A DNA stretch of 64,000 nucleotides from Caldilineaceae bacterium (GTDB taxonomy: Bacteria; Chloroflexota; Anaerolineae; Caldilineales; Caldilineaceae). This document shows positions 9,179-17,341 of this stretch, piece after piece. Each line of letters starts with the position of its first letter. Positions within the stretch are counted from its first letter, which is position 1. The position numbers and the translations under genes were made by a program. Where the stretch lies: positions 62,001 through 126,000 of the forward strand of contig JAHBVH010000008.1 in the NCBI GenBank assembly GCA_019637645.1, read 5' to 3'. The notes below the pieces were generated by a model. That model saw nothing but the letters and a program-made list of their open reading frames with translations. It had not been told where the DNA came from and ran no database searches.

Positions 9179-10462
9179 CTACTCCGCTTGCGGATTGCCA
9201 AGCGCCGCCAAGAGCTTATCGGCCTGCTCAACCGAGATTTTGCCTTCGCTGACCATGCGCAGAATCATGCGGCGCTCTTCGTCATTGACGGGGGTCGGTG
9301 GCTTGGGCGGACGGGGCGGCTGTGGTAGGTGGGGCACCAGCGCGCTCCGGGGGAGACCATGCCGCGCCTGCCGCTCTTCTTGGCGGGCTTGGCGTTCTTC
9401 TTGGCGCGCCTGTCGTTCGGCGGCGCGGCGTTCCGCTTCGTGCATGCGCTGCTCGGTGTGCCGCATGGTTTCGGCGATCTTCTCCTCGGCTTTGCGCATG
9501 GCATTCTGGACCCGCTCTTGGACACGCACCGCGATCTCGTCGCTGGTGCCCATTTGCGCGAGTCGTTCGTCCAAGTGGCGGGAGAGATGCGCCATTTGGC
9601 GCTCTACCTGGCCTACGACTTGTTGGGCAATCTCGGCGGCACGCTCACCAAACTCGGCGCCAAAGTCAGCTTCAAAGGTTGCGCCAAAGTTGCGCCCACC
9701 GCCCAGATCCCATTCACTTTCCGCCCCTTGGCCGATCAAGGTAATATCCCCACCCGCTGAAAATGCCAAGCTAGCTTCACCATCACCAAGCGTCACATTC
9801 AGTTCACTGGTGGCACGCCGTACCGGTGCGGCGAGGCGCTTGACACGGATCTCACCGCCACAAGAGAGCTGCATGTTGACATTGGGGTTTTCGGGGAGCC
9901 GACAGAGAATATCGCCGCCCGCCGACCCCCGATATTCTTCTTGGGGCAGCGGCTGCAAACGCAGCTTGATATCACCCCCAGCCGCTACGTGCACGCTTGC
10001 CATCACTTGGCCCAACTGGATGTCGCCACTTGCGGTCACCCGGCAGTGGCCCTGGATATCGTTCACTTTGGCATCGCCGCCCACGCTTTGTGCGCGCAGA
10101 TCCCCATGAATCGCCTGGGCGTTTAAATCGCCACCTACATAATCAATGCTTAAGGCCCCGCTGCCGCTTATCCGCAAATCGCCGCCTATGTGGTGCAGTT
10201 GGACCGCACCCTGCAACTGCTGGATCGTTGCATCGCCGCCGATATGGTTAAATGTCAAGGTGGCACCGCTGGGGACTTGTAAGGTGCAATCATCATCACA
10301 GTCGATATAGACGATATCGTCTTCGACCCGTACGGTAGCGTCTTCCCCGCGCAAGACCCGTACGGCGGCCTGTTCCCAGCTATTCAAAACGAGATCACCG
10401 CCAATGTTTTCTACGATAAGTTGGGGGGTTGGGCTGGTTTCCACTACATTTTGTGATCGCAT
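9179..10462 (-). CDS. DUF4097-like beta-solenoid protein with coiled coil and SHOCT-like tail
   Basis: 427 residues. Residues about 15-250 are a run of GGD-turn repeats (IGGDLVL, IGGDATI, IGGDLRI, VGGDLNA, VGGDAKV, AGGDIKL, AGGDILC, AGGDITL), the pattern of DUF4097/adhesin-type right-handed beta solenoids. Residues about 275-385 are a charged, Arg/Glu/Gln-rich coiled coil (QARQEERQARQEERQARH). The end (DEERRMILRMVSEGKISVEQADKLLAALG) is a SHOCT-like helical pair. It resembles the YvlB/LiaX kind of envelope-stress protein. It overlaps the DUF2089 gene by one base (TAATG). Exact function unknown. Confidence 0.8.
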   Translation of the reverse strand: MRSQNVVETSPTPQLIVENIGGDLVLNSWEQAAVRVLRGEDATVRVEDDIVYIDCDDDCTLQVPSGATLTFNHIGGDATIQQLQGAVQLHHIGGDLRISGSGALSIDYVGGDLNAQAIHGDLRAQSVGGDAKVNDIQGHCRVTASGDIQLGQVMASVHVAAGGDIKLRLQPLPQEEYRGSAGGDILCRLPENPNVNMQLSCGGEIRVKRLAAPVRRATSELNVTLGDGEASLAFSAGGDITLIGQGAESEWDLGGGRNFGATFEADFGAEFGERAAEIAQQVVGQVERQMAHLSRHLDERLAQMGTSDEIAVRVQERVQNAMRKAEEKIAETMRHTEQRMHEAERRAAERQARQEERQARQEERQARHGLPRSALVPHLPQPPRPPKPPTPVNDEERRMILRMVSEGKISVEQADKLLAALGNPQAE

Positions 10463-10845
10463 TAGTCGCCTCCTTGTAATAATTGCATGGCTTCTTCAAA
10501 ACCGAGTGTACCGCTGTCCAATTCCTGTAGAATGCGTTTGCGTTCGGCTGGTGAGATACTTTCCGTTTCCTCGCGGCGGGGTTCATGCCCAAGGGCCCGG
10601 ATCACTTCGTGCAGCCGTGCCCGAATGGTGGGATAGGAAAGCTTCAGCTCTTCTTCCATGCGGTTTAGCTTGCCTTCACAACGGACAAAAGTTTCAACAA
10701 AGCGTAATTGCTCTGGCGAGAGTTGGGCAAAGGGCAGCGTAATGACAAACTCCCCTTCCATGGTGATCCCACTCTCGGGAGAGTAAATCCGTGTCACAAT
10801 CACTGGTCCACCGGTTAGTGGACATTGGGTTGGTAAAGGAATCAC
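10462..10845 (-). CDS. DUF2089 family protein
   Basis: 127 residues from a GTG start behind a GAGGAG site. The N-terminus CPLTGGPVIVTRIYSPESGITMEGEF is the DUF2089 beta region, followed by a helix-turn-helix-like segment (LSPEQLRFVETFVRCEGKLNRMEEELKLSYPTIRARLHEVIRALG). The C-terminus (ISPAERKRILQELDSGTLGFEEAMQLLQ) repeats the SHOCT-like helical motif that ends the next gene's product. Probably the regulator of this small operon; its stop overlaps the start of the DUF4097-type gene. Confidence 0.87.
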   Translation of the reverse strand: MIPLPTQCPLTGGPVIVTRIYSPESGITMEGEFVITLPFAQLSPEQLRFVETFVRCEGKLNRMEEELKLSYPTIRARLHEVIRALGHEPRREETESISPAERKRILQELDSGTLGFEEAMQLLQGGD

Positions 10846-10956
10846 TATTCATCTCCTCATTGTGTGTTCCTGATTGACTGTTCCTGATGGACTGTGCTTT
10901 TCGGCACAGAACTTTTGTTGGCGCGGTCGCTGGCGGTTCGGACGAGGAGGAGCGAG

Positions 10957-11220
10957 CTAGCGGCTGCCTGCCTGGGAGAGGCGCCCGACGGTGGGGTGGT
11001 GCTCGGCACAGCTTGCTTCTAGCGCGGCCCACTGATGAAGCTGGGCGCCAAACCGCATCAAAAGTTTGCCAAAGGCCGATGTGCCTTGGCGTAGCAGCAG
11101 AAAGCGGCGTTGTTGTGGTCGAATCTGCTGGTAGAGGCGATATCGGTTGGCTACTTGATGTAACATCTCCTGACGATCACGAACATGCGCTTCTAGCTGC
11201 GTATGAAATAAGGTATTCAA
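10957..11220 (-). CDS. Small hypothetical protein, first gene of DUF2089 operon
   Basis: 87 residues, not recognised. Rich in Gln, Arg and Leu and probably all helical (QLEAHVRDRQEMLHQVANRYRLYQQIRPQQRRFLLLRQG). It starts at TTG, but a good AGGAG site lies 7 bp upstream and a strong promoter (TTGACA/TATAGT) 45 bp upstream, so the frame looks genuine. It precedes the DUF2089 gene by 111 bp on the same strand. Confidence 0.6.
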   Translation of the reverse strand: MNTLFHTQLEAHVRDRQEMLHQVANRYRLYQQIRPQQRRFLLLRQGTSAFGKLLMRFGAQLHQWAALEASCAEHHPTVGRLSQAGSR

Positions 11221-11265
11221 GCGTTTGCTCCTGGTTCTAGCTCATTACACAGTCGATTTGAAAAT

Positions 11266-11293
11266 ACTATATCATGAAAACTGAAAATGTCAA
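11266..11293 (-). promoter_or_regulatory. Strong sigma-70-like promoter of the DUF2089 operon
   Basis: On the minus strand, TTGACA (11293-11288) is followed after 16 bp by TATAGT (11271-11266). It sits at the edge of an AT-rich block (about 11260-11400) in the 306-bp gap between operons and points into the TTG-started gene at 11220. Confidence 0.65.
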
Positions 11294-11441
11294 TAGGTAA
11301 TTTTAATAAAAATGAAAAATTAATCAATAATATTTATTTTTTGAGAGTTTTTATTGATTTTCTTGAATTGGTGACTGAAACTGGGCAATTCTGGAATAGA
11401 AAACCATGCCTGGTTAAAAGGAGCGTTGTCATCGGCCAATA

Positions 11442-11477
11442 AAAAACACCTATGCAGCAGCGCTACATAGATGTTTT
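11442..11477 (-). terminator. Intrinsic terminator of DapA-like gene
   Basis: AAAACATCTATG and CATAGGTGTTTT (minus strand) form a 12-bp stem with one wobble, followed by TTATT. It begins about 50 bp after the minus-strand stop at 11527. Confidence 0.7.
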
Positions 11478-11526
11478 GCCCGTAAAAAACAAATGACTGC
11501 GTTTACTTGCCAGTCGTTAAAGTCGA

Positions 11527-12468
11527 TTAGTGGTATGGCAGCAACGGCTCAATCGCCTGGCGGATCCGTTGTGCCACCTCGGTTGGGACCGGTGGATTGA
11601 AGGGACCGCTACCGTCACCGGCCACAATGTCGGTAAAGCCACTGAGCTTCATCGCTTCTACCACCGCAGCGTAGTTGTAGATCCGCCCTTGCATAAAGCG
11701 GATTTCTTCCAATTCATTGACCGCGGCCTCCAATGCCAAGGCCGCGGCGTAATCACCCCGGCGTTGGGCGTTGCTGATCCCATCGCAAATACCAGTGCAA
11801 AGCACCGCCGTGCCCGAGGTATGGCCCTTGCTCCCCAATTGGGCCGCTTTGGTGCTGCGATCGCCGATGCCCCAGATGACCAGCGCGTTGTCGCCCACGC
11901 CTTGGAGCATGGGCTGGACATCTTCTTCACCTGTGCCGATTTTCACACCGACAAAATGGGGCGAATCGTTGAGCAGGTGAATGATAGCTGGCCGATCGCG
12001 CAGTAAACGGTAGTAATAAAGGAAGCGCGCCCCATACTCTTCCCCATAATGCTGACCAAAGGCCATCAACCCCTCGTACAAGCCTTCGGTGCTATAGGTG
12101 CCGCCCAAGGGCATCACTAGATAAACATCTGGTGGGCGTTGTAGCTTGGCTTGCTCGGCAATTAATTGGCCCGCAGTCCGATACGGATTGGGCACAATCG
12201 CCGACATGAGGATGCCTTCCTTACCCATGACTTGACCGGTAATGTCAAAAAGGCGTGTCTGTTCTTCCGGCTCGACATGGTGGATCAAGCTGGTACCTGC
12301 TACCGAGATCACCCGTTGCCGCCCAGGGGCCAGCCGATTGTGGCGCATGAGGTACTCAACATTTTTGGCGTGGCCATCATAGTCGATCTGGCCGTCCTTA
12401 AAGGGAATAATCGGGATGGTAATGGCAGAATCGAGGGCATCGAGTAGGGCTGGTGTTGCCAGGGACAT
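11527..12468 (-). CDS. DapA/NanA-like dihydrodipicolinate synthase family protein
   Basis: 313 residues starting at MSLATPALLDALDSAITIPIIPF. This ATG has AAAGGAGATACGC in front, whereas the frame is open 54 codons further with no ribosome site. It is a class I aldolase/lyase of the (beta/alpha)8 DapA superfamily: GxxP-type start (ITIPIIPFKDGQIDYDGH), a Tyr pair in FLYYY where the proton-relay Tyr lies, and a Schiff-base Lys in FVGVKIGTGEED. The usual GTTGE substrate loop is replaced by SVAGTSLIHHVEPEEQ, so the substrate is probably not the DapA one. It is followed by its own terminator. Confidence 0.85.
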   Translation of the reverse strand: MSLATPALLDALDSAITIPIIPFKDGQIDYDGHAKNVEYLMRHNRLAPGRQRVISVAGTSLIHHVEPEEQTRLFDITGQVMGKEGILMSAIVPNPYRTAGQLIAEQAKLQRPPDVYLVMPLGGTYSTEGLYEGLMAFGQHYGEEYGARFLYYYRLLRDRPAIIHLLNDSPHFVGVKIGTGEEDVQPMLQGVGDNALVIWGIGDRSTKAAQLGSKGHTSGTAVLCTGICDGISNAQRRGDYAAALALEAAVNELEEIRFMQGRIYNYAAVVEAMKLSGFTDIVAGDGSGPFNPPVPTEVAQRIRQAIEPLLPYH

Positions 12469-12613
12469 GCGTATCTCTCCTTTTGCTAGTATTGATAGAA
12501 CGCGAATTTTCCAGAGCGGGCGGATCTGCGCGGTTGTTATCTGGTTTATCTGCTGCACCCGCGCCGTCCGTGTTTTAATTTCAGAACAGCGACTACCAGG
12601 GGGTCCCAGTATA

Positions 12614-14293
12614 TCAGGGTGTGCGCACACGCCAAAGTTCGATCAGGGGCGTGCCGTCGCGCTGCGTGAAGGTGGCCTCGTGTTGTGCTTGCCGCCCCGC
12701 CTGTTGGACAGCCGCCATGAATTGCTCACGCCGCCCCTGAAAAGTGGTGGCTGCCGCGGTATGCAATAGGTAGACATTATCCGGGTTGCCCAGAAAGAGT
12801 TGTAACCGCTGCGCAAAGGCCGGGTCTGGTGCTGCTGGCGAAGCATAGCCGAAGATCTCAATCGGCGTGACGCTTCCTTCGCTCAGGTAGCGCACCGTGG
12901 CATCAAAGCCCCAATCCAAGGCAATCGGCGCACCGAGCCCATTATACCGCAGATGGTAGGCCAAGTGATAACTGGCGTCTGAATGGTCGCCCAGGCCGCC
13001 ACTTTGGCCTAAGGCCCGATGATAGCGCACGGTCGCGTTCAGATCACACAGTAGCCAGAGTACCGTTACCCCAACCAGCAGCCAGCGTCCGTAGTGCCAG
13101 CCAGGCGCAGGATTTCCCCTGGCTGGCGTAAGGGCTGCCGTCAGCGCCAACGCCAGCACCGCGCCGAGCAGCGGTTGGAGCAAGGCGTAGTGGGTAATAA
13201 AGAGCGCGCTGATCGTAAACAAGCTGCACAGAAAAGCCATCAGCAACAAAAGGAGCGGTGCCCACAGGAGCGCTGAACGTCGCCAAAGCCCGCTTGCGAG
13301 GAAGAGTAGCGCTGCCCATGGCGCGAGCAGATTGGCCTGAAGCGCGCCCAGATACCAAAGATGACTCCCTTGGAGCACCTGAAGAAGTTGCTGACTGCGC
13401 ACGACGAAGTTGGCTGCCAACGCCCCATTTTCCACCCCATAGTAGCTGGTTCCAAAGTTGCCAGCCAGTGCCTGCCATGTGCCACCACTTTGCCAATTGA
13501 AAACGAAAAAGGGCAGCAACGGTACGAGAAAGGCTCCAACCGCGCCAAGGAGTAGCGGCAATGTGAGCGGCGCGGTGGGCCGTCCGCGCCAGCGGCACCA
13601 GAGCCACCACCCCCCTGCCAGCAGCGCAAATGGGAGCACTAGCCAGAACGCCAACAGCTTCGCATAGAGGGCACAGCCACCAGCCCAAGCGCTCCACAAA
13701 AGCGCCGATCGCCGACCACTGTGCAACCAACGGAGGCCCTGCCAGATCGACCAGAACACCAGCGGTTGGGTTAGATTGGTGACAAAGATGCCCTGGCGGC
13801 TCCAAAAGACAAAGCTTGGCGAAGCCGCCAAGAGGGTGATGGTCAATAGACCGGGCAAGGAAAGCGGTAATGGTCGCGTGGATACTGGTTTATTCTGAAC
13901 CAATGCTACCCAAGCCGTCACGGCCCGCTCGGCGAGCAATAGGGTAGCCAACCCGGTCAGGAGCGCAACGATGCGCAGATTGGGAACCCCGATGCCCGTG
14001 GCCCACAAAAAGGGCAAGGCCAGGTAGACATTGAGCGCGCCAATATAATCCTGCACCATGAGGGGCAGTTGTAGCCCACCCAGTGGCAGCGTACTATGGC
14101 GAAAGGCTGTGACAGGCGCGCCCGTGAGCAGCTCCAAGGCATTGAGCCCAGCTTCGCGCGCTTCATCATAGTGGAGCCCTGGTAGGCCCAACTGGTAGCT
14201 AGCTAGAACGAGATAGAGGAGAAACACGAGTCCAGCCCATAGCCAGAGCCCATGTTGACGCAGCCATTGTTGCCCGATCTTCACGCGCCTCAC
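12614..14293 (-). CDS. ArnT/PMT-like membrane glycosyltransferase (GT39-type)
   Basis: 559 residues with about ten hydrophobic helices. The first loop has LHYDEAREAGLNALELLTG, the DE motif of polyprenyl-phosphate-dependent sugar transferases of the GT39/GT83 type, so it should transfer a lipid-linked sugar outside the membrane. The C-terminal soluble part (about 400-559) is variable. It starts with GTG overlapping the preceding gene's TGA (GTGA), so it is coupled to the alkyltransferase-like gene. Acceptor unknown. Confidence 0.82.
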   Translation of the reverse strand: MRRVKIGQQWLRQHGLWLWAGLVFLLYLVLASYQLGLPGLHYDEAREAGLNALELLTGAPVTAFRHSTLPLGGLQLPLMVQDYIGALNVYLALPFLWATGIGVPNLRIVALLTGLATLLLAERAVTAWVALVQNKPVSTRPLPLSLPGLLTITLLAASPSFVFWSRQGIFVTNLTQPLVFWSIWQGLRWLHSGRRSALLWSAWAGGCALYAKLLAFWLVLPFALLAGGWWLWCRWRGRPTAPLTLPLLLGAVGAFLVPLLPFFVFNWQSGGTWQALAGNFGTSYYGVENGALAANFVVRSQQLLQVLQGSHLWYLGALQANLLAPWAALLFLASGLWRRSALLWAPLLLLLMAFLCSLFTISALFITHYALLQPLLGAVLALALTAALTPARGNPAPGWHYGRWLLVGVTVLWLLCDLNATVRYHRALGQSGGLGDHSDASYHLAYHLRYNGLGAPIALDWGFDATVRYLSEGSVTPIEIFGYASPAAPDPAFAQRLQLFLGNPDNVYLLHTAAATTFQGRREQFMAAVQQAGRQAQHEATFTQRDGTPLIELWRVRTP

Positions 14294-14676
14294 CCTTCAC
14301 GCCAGCTTGTTTCTGGATCAAAGCCGTGGGCTAAGCGCCAAGCCAAGGAAGGCCCCAGCCAACGGTATTGGCGGAGGTTGATACGCCCTTGGGCATCAAA
14401 GCGAATCCCTTCATCAAGTAAGACTTGCCGTTGGCGTTCTGTGCTAAGGCTGTTGGCGCGTGGGCTAATTTTGCCCTGGGCGTTGATCACTCGCTGCCAA
14501 GGGACGTTGCTCTCCTCCAGCGACGCCATGGCATAGCCCACCATGCGCGCCGTACAGTTGCCTACCAAGGCGGCAACCTGACCATAGGTCGCCACTTTCC
14601 CTGGTGGGATTTGTTGCACCAGGAGATAAATTCGTTGATAAATGGGTTGTTCAGTTCGCATTGGATGAAGTTGCAT
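14290..14676 (-). CDS. Alkyltransferase-like (Atl) MGMT-family protein
   Basis: About 128 residues. It has the winged-helix DNA-binding part of O6-alkylguanine alkyltransferases (IPPGKVATYGQVAALVG) but the active-site PCHR is replaced by PWQR in SNVPWQRVIN. The Cys acceptor is gone, as in Atl1-type proteins that bind O6-alkylguanine and hand it to nucleotide excision repair. TATAAT on the minus strand (14688-14683) lies only 7 bp before this ATG, so the message may be leaderless; ATG 14661 and GTG 14679 are other options. It overlaps the membrane glycosyltransferase gene. Confidence 0.88.
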   Translation of the reverse strand: MQLHPMRTEQPIYQRIYLLVQQIPPGKVATYGQVAALVGNCTARMVGYAMASLEESNVPWQRVINAQGKISPRANSLSTERQRQVLLDEGIRFDAQGRINLRQYRWLGPSLAWRLAHGFDPETSWREG

Positions 14677-14682
14677 CACGCT

Positions 14683-14688
14683 ATTATA
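14683..14688 (-). promoter_or_regulatory. TATAAT -10 element abutting the Atl start codon
   Basis: Perfect -10 hexamer on the minus strand. The -35 region is poor (TTCTGG at 17 bp). Transcription would start at or next to the ATG at 14676. Confidence 0.4.
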
Positions 14689-14689
14689 C

Positions 14690-15167
14690 GCCTCTTTGGG
14701 CCTAACCAGAAGCGCCGCCCTTTTAATGCGAGAGAAGTTACGCGCTTGGACAAAACCTGTCAGCGTCTTTTGTGGGCGGAACCAGATGACCAGGTCGCTG
14801 GTCGTACCAACTGCATAAGTCCTATGCTATCTATCAGCATCTTGTCATCCTATTTTAGGCTGGTTAGGCGTATCCTTACACTGCACTCCCTAACACAGTT
14901 CGCCTAACAACTAGCTTTGGGTTTTCTGGAAGCAAGGTCGGTGGGTACAATGGGTAATATAATACTTTTGACGATGTGGTGATAAGATAACCGCTGACAA
15001 AAGTCCCTAGTTTTCTGAAGGATTTGCGCTAATCTAACGATTAATTAGTAAGACAAAAGTAATGCGTGTTGATGGTCAGTCCCAATGACGAAGCTCAATA
15101 GGTATCTTTTGTTTTCATTTATTTTATTGAAGTTATCCCTCTTCAGGCTTTCAAGGAGTAAACCCGC
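14690..15167. other. 478-bp intergenic region with decayed palindromic repeat
   Basis: No convincing gene. It holds half an element of the palindromic repeat family: AAGTTACGCGCTTGG at 14735-14749, AAAACCTGTCAG at 14752-14763 and TGCATAAGTCCTA at 14812-14824. A TATAAT lies at about 14957. The region then leads to the AAGGAG ribosome site of the dehydrogenase gene. Confidence 0.5.
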
Positions 15168-16157
15168 ATGTCGAATATCCTAGTCATTGGTGCTGGTGTT
15201 GTTGGTCAGGCGACAGGCAAAGGTTTTGCAAAAAAAGGGCATGCTATTTCATTTGCGGATATTAATCTGCTCAAAGTACAAGAGCTCAATGAGCAAGGCT
15301 TTCACGCAACGACAATGGATGCCATCGACTGGCCGAACATTGACTTAGTCATGCTCACGGTTTCGACACCCACGCGCCAAAAACGGATTATGCTCGACGC
15401 GATCAAGCAGGCCGCTCGCATTGTGGGCCAGGGATTGGCCACGACTGACAAGTATGTTGGTGTTGTTGTGCGCAGTACCGTCCCGCCAAGCACCACCGAC
15501 CTTGTCCTAAAACCCATTCTCGAACAAGCATCGGGCAAAGAGGTCGGGGTTGGCTTTGGTCTCGCCATGAATCCAGAATTTCTCCGCCAACGTACCGCCG
15601 AAATGGATTTTGATCGCCCCTGGATCACCGTCTTGGGCGTGGCCGACCTTATTTCTGGTCAGCTCCTTACCCAACTCTATACGCCCTTTGGGGGGCTCGT
15701 CGTGCAATGTACGCCCACCGAGGCGGAGACGATCAAATATGTCAACAACGTCTATAATGCGGTCAAGATTAGCTACTTCAACGAAGTCCATGCCATCTGT
15801 GAACAGTTGGGCATCGATAGCAAGTTGGTGGGTGCTGTGGTCGCTCGCAGCGCCGAAAGTATGTGGAATCCCCTCTATGGCACGCGTGGTGGTGTTCCTT
15901 ATGGCGGTGCTTGTCTGCCCAAGGATACAGAGGCGTTTATGAGCTTCTGCGAAGATTTAGGGGTGGAACACAAAATGCTGGCGGCGACCATTGCTGTCAA
16001 CAACGATCTACTCGCCCATCGGCCCGCCGCGGGCGCGCCGGACGAAATCGAACAGGTGCTCAAGCAGATCCAAGCGGTCCTTGCACCCCAGCCAGAGACC
16101 ACTTGGGCCGAGCAAGCCAAGCATGGAAGCACCAATGGCTATGTGACAACGCCCTAA
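15168..16157 (+). CDS. UDP-glucose/GDP-mannose dehydrogenase family protein, short form
   Basis: 329 residues; usual enzymes have about 430. The NAD-binding domain begins VIGAGVVGQATGKGFAKKGH. Catalytic residues are present: E138 in NPEFLR, K200 in YNAVKISYFNE, C249 in YGGACLPKD. The protein stops soon after the central helical domain, so the C-terminal UDP-sugar-binding domain of about 100 residues is missing. Oxidation of a nucleotide sugar to the uronate is expected, but activity is open. AAGGAG precedes the ATG. No other sugar-nucleotide genes adjoin it. Confidence 0.85.
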   Translation: MSNILVIGAGVVGQATGKGFAKKGHAISFADINLLKVQELNEQGFHATTMDAIDWPNIDLVMLTVSTPTRQKRIMLDAIKQAARIVGQGLATTDKYVGVVVRSTVPPSTTDLVLKPILEQASGKEVGVGFGLAMNPEFLRQRTAEMDFDRPWITVLGVADLISGQLLTQLYTPFGGLVVQCTPTEAETIKYVNNVYNAVKISYFNEVHAICEQLGIDSKLVGAVVARSAESMWNPLYGTRGGVPYGGACLPKDTEAFMSFCEDLGVEHKMLAATIAVNNDLLAHRPAAGAPDEIEQVLKQIQAVLAPQPETTWAEQAKHGSTNGYVTTP

Positions 16158-16182
16158 TTGTGATGGGGCGGCCTGCCAATCA

Positions 16183-16219
16183 AAAGAGCTGACCGGTTTG
16201 CAAAACCGGTCAGCTCTTT
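16183..16219. terminator. Palindromic repeat family member between converging genes
   Basis: 17-bp perfect stem (16183-16199 with 16203-16219), loop GCA, sequence GAGCTGACCGGTTT on the left arm. It lies between the converging dehydrogenase and RidA genes and can terminate both. Confidence 0.8.
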
Positions 16220-16236
16220 AATCGACGGTCTACGGC

Positions 16237-16689
16237 TTACTTCACTTCAAAGATCACTTCGACCTCAACCGCAAAATCCGAAGGGATTTGCATCCCGACC
16301 GCACTGCGGGCATGACGGCCAGCTTCCCCAAAGACTTCGATAAAGAGATCGCTAGCCCCATGGATCACCGCGGGGGTATTGCTAAAGTCGGGCGCGACAT
16401 TGACCATGCCCAATACCTTGATGACCCGCACCACATTATCCAGGCTGCCGGTGAGGCTCTTCACGGCTTGTAAACAGCAGAGCGCGGATAGCTTGGCCCC
16501 TTCATAGCCCTCTTCCACACTCACTTCGCGGCCCACTTTGCCGATGATCTCTTTCCCGCCAAAGCGCGAGACCTGACCAGAGGTGTAGACCAAATTGCCC
16601 GTCCGTACCGCGTGCATCAAACGGCCTGCGTTCAGATCGACACTTTCGAGCGTATAGCCCAGTTCTTTGAGTTTTGCTTCGTATGACAT
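16237..16689 (-). CDS. RidA family protein
   Basis: 150 residues. RidA-type proteins hydrolyse reactive enamine/imine intermediates released by PLP enzymes. The substrate-binding Arg is in HARSAVGMQIPSDFAVEVEVIFEV and the N-terminal VYTSGQVSRFGG matches the family. The ATG follows AAGGAGA. It belongs to the longer YjgH/UK114-like subgroup. A strong promoter is about 200 bp upstream. Confidence 0.93.
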   Translation of the reverse strand: MSYEAKLKELGYTLESVDLNAGRLMHAVRTGNLVYTSGQVSRFGGKEIIGKVGREVSVEEGYEGAKLSALCCLQAVKSLTGSLDNVVRVIKVLGMVNVAPDFSNTPAVIHGASDLFIEVFGEAGRHARSAVGMQIPSDFAVEVEVIFEVK

Positions 16690-16898
16690 GACTTTCTCCT
16701 TGGCGTAAATTCTGGATCAAAGGGTGTATGATTGATAAACCGCACAAGCACCTCGACCACGCTCATGATGGGCGGCAGACCACGAAGGGGACGGCGCATT
16801 GCAGTCAATTCATTTTGGTACGCATGTAGACAAGCACTTCCGCGCTTGGTCAACCTATTTGCATTTGGGAAATGCCAGTCAACTGCGTAAGTCCTATC

Positions 16899-16927
16899 AT
16901 TATAGTATCGGATGCTTGTGCTGTCCA
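16899..16927 (-). promoter_or_regulatory. Sigma-70-like promoter for RidA gene
   Basis: On the minus strand TGGACA (16927-16922), 17 bp, TATAAT (16904-16899). The leader would be about 200 nt. The recurring motif TGCGTAAGTCCTA lies just downstream of the -10 box (16884-16896, plus-strand reading). Confidence 0.6.
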
Positions 16928-17341
16928 CCTACGCATACGGTTGACGACTTAGCCTATTCGCTCGGCCGTAACCGCCAGACCAACGCGGAAATTTGTGTAA
17001 TCCCAATTGCCTTGCTGATCAAAGTGTAATGTATCGTAATAACATCGTTTGGCTTACGCGCAACTTCTCAATACCAAGGCAAAAGATGTACAATGTTCCG
17101 CGGCCACCATCAATCTATGCTATCAGATAGCTACAACACCTAGTTTATTCAATGTAAGTTCTAGCGGTATCAACCACTGTGACCCAATTCATCACATGCC
17201 TAGGGTTGCAGCGTCTGGCCACGCACGCACCAATGTCTATACACGTACTTGTCACCTCTGCCAGTAGACAGCTTGGCGCGCAGCGTTGTCTGGTTCTCGT
17301 TACGATATCATCCTTTCCGTTTTTCCATTTGAGGAGATTCT
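16928..17341. other. Intergenic region upstream of secreted metalloprotease
   Basis: About 400 bp with no supported gene. No clear promoter pair was found. It ends with the GAGGAG ribosome site of the gene at 17342. Confidence 0.4.

Noticed and set aside
14425..14907. 160-residue plus-strand open frame
   Set aside because: It is antisense to the Atl gene for half its length and then runs through the decayed palindromic repeat; no ribosome site.
16632..16928. 98-residue minus-strand open frame overlapping the RidA start
   Set aside because: It overlaps RidA out of frame and covers its leader; no family resemblance or ribosome site.
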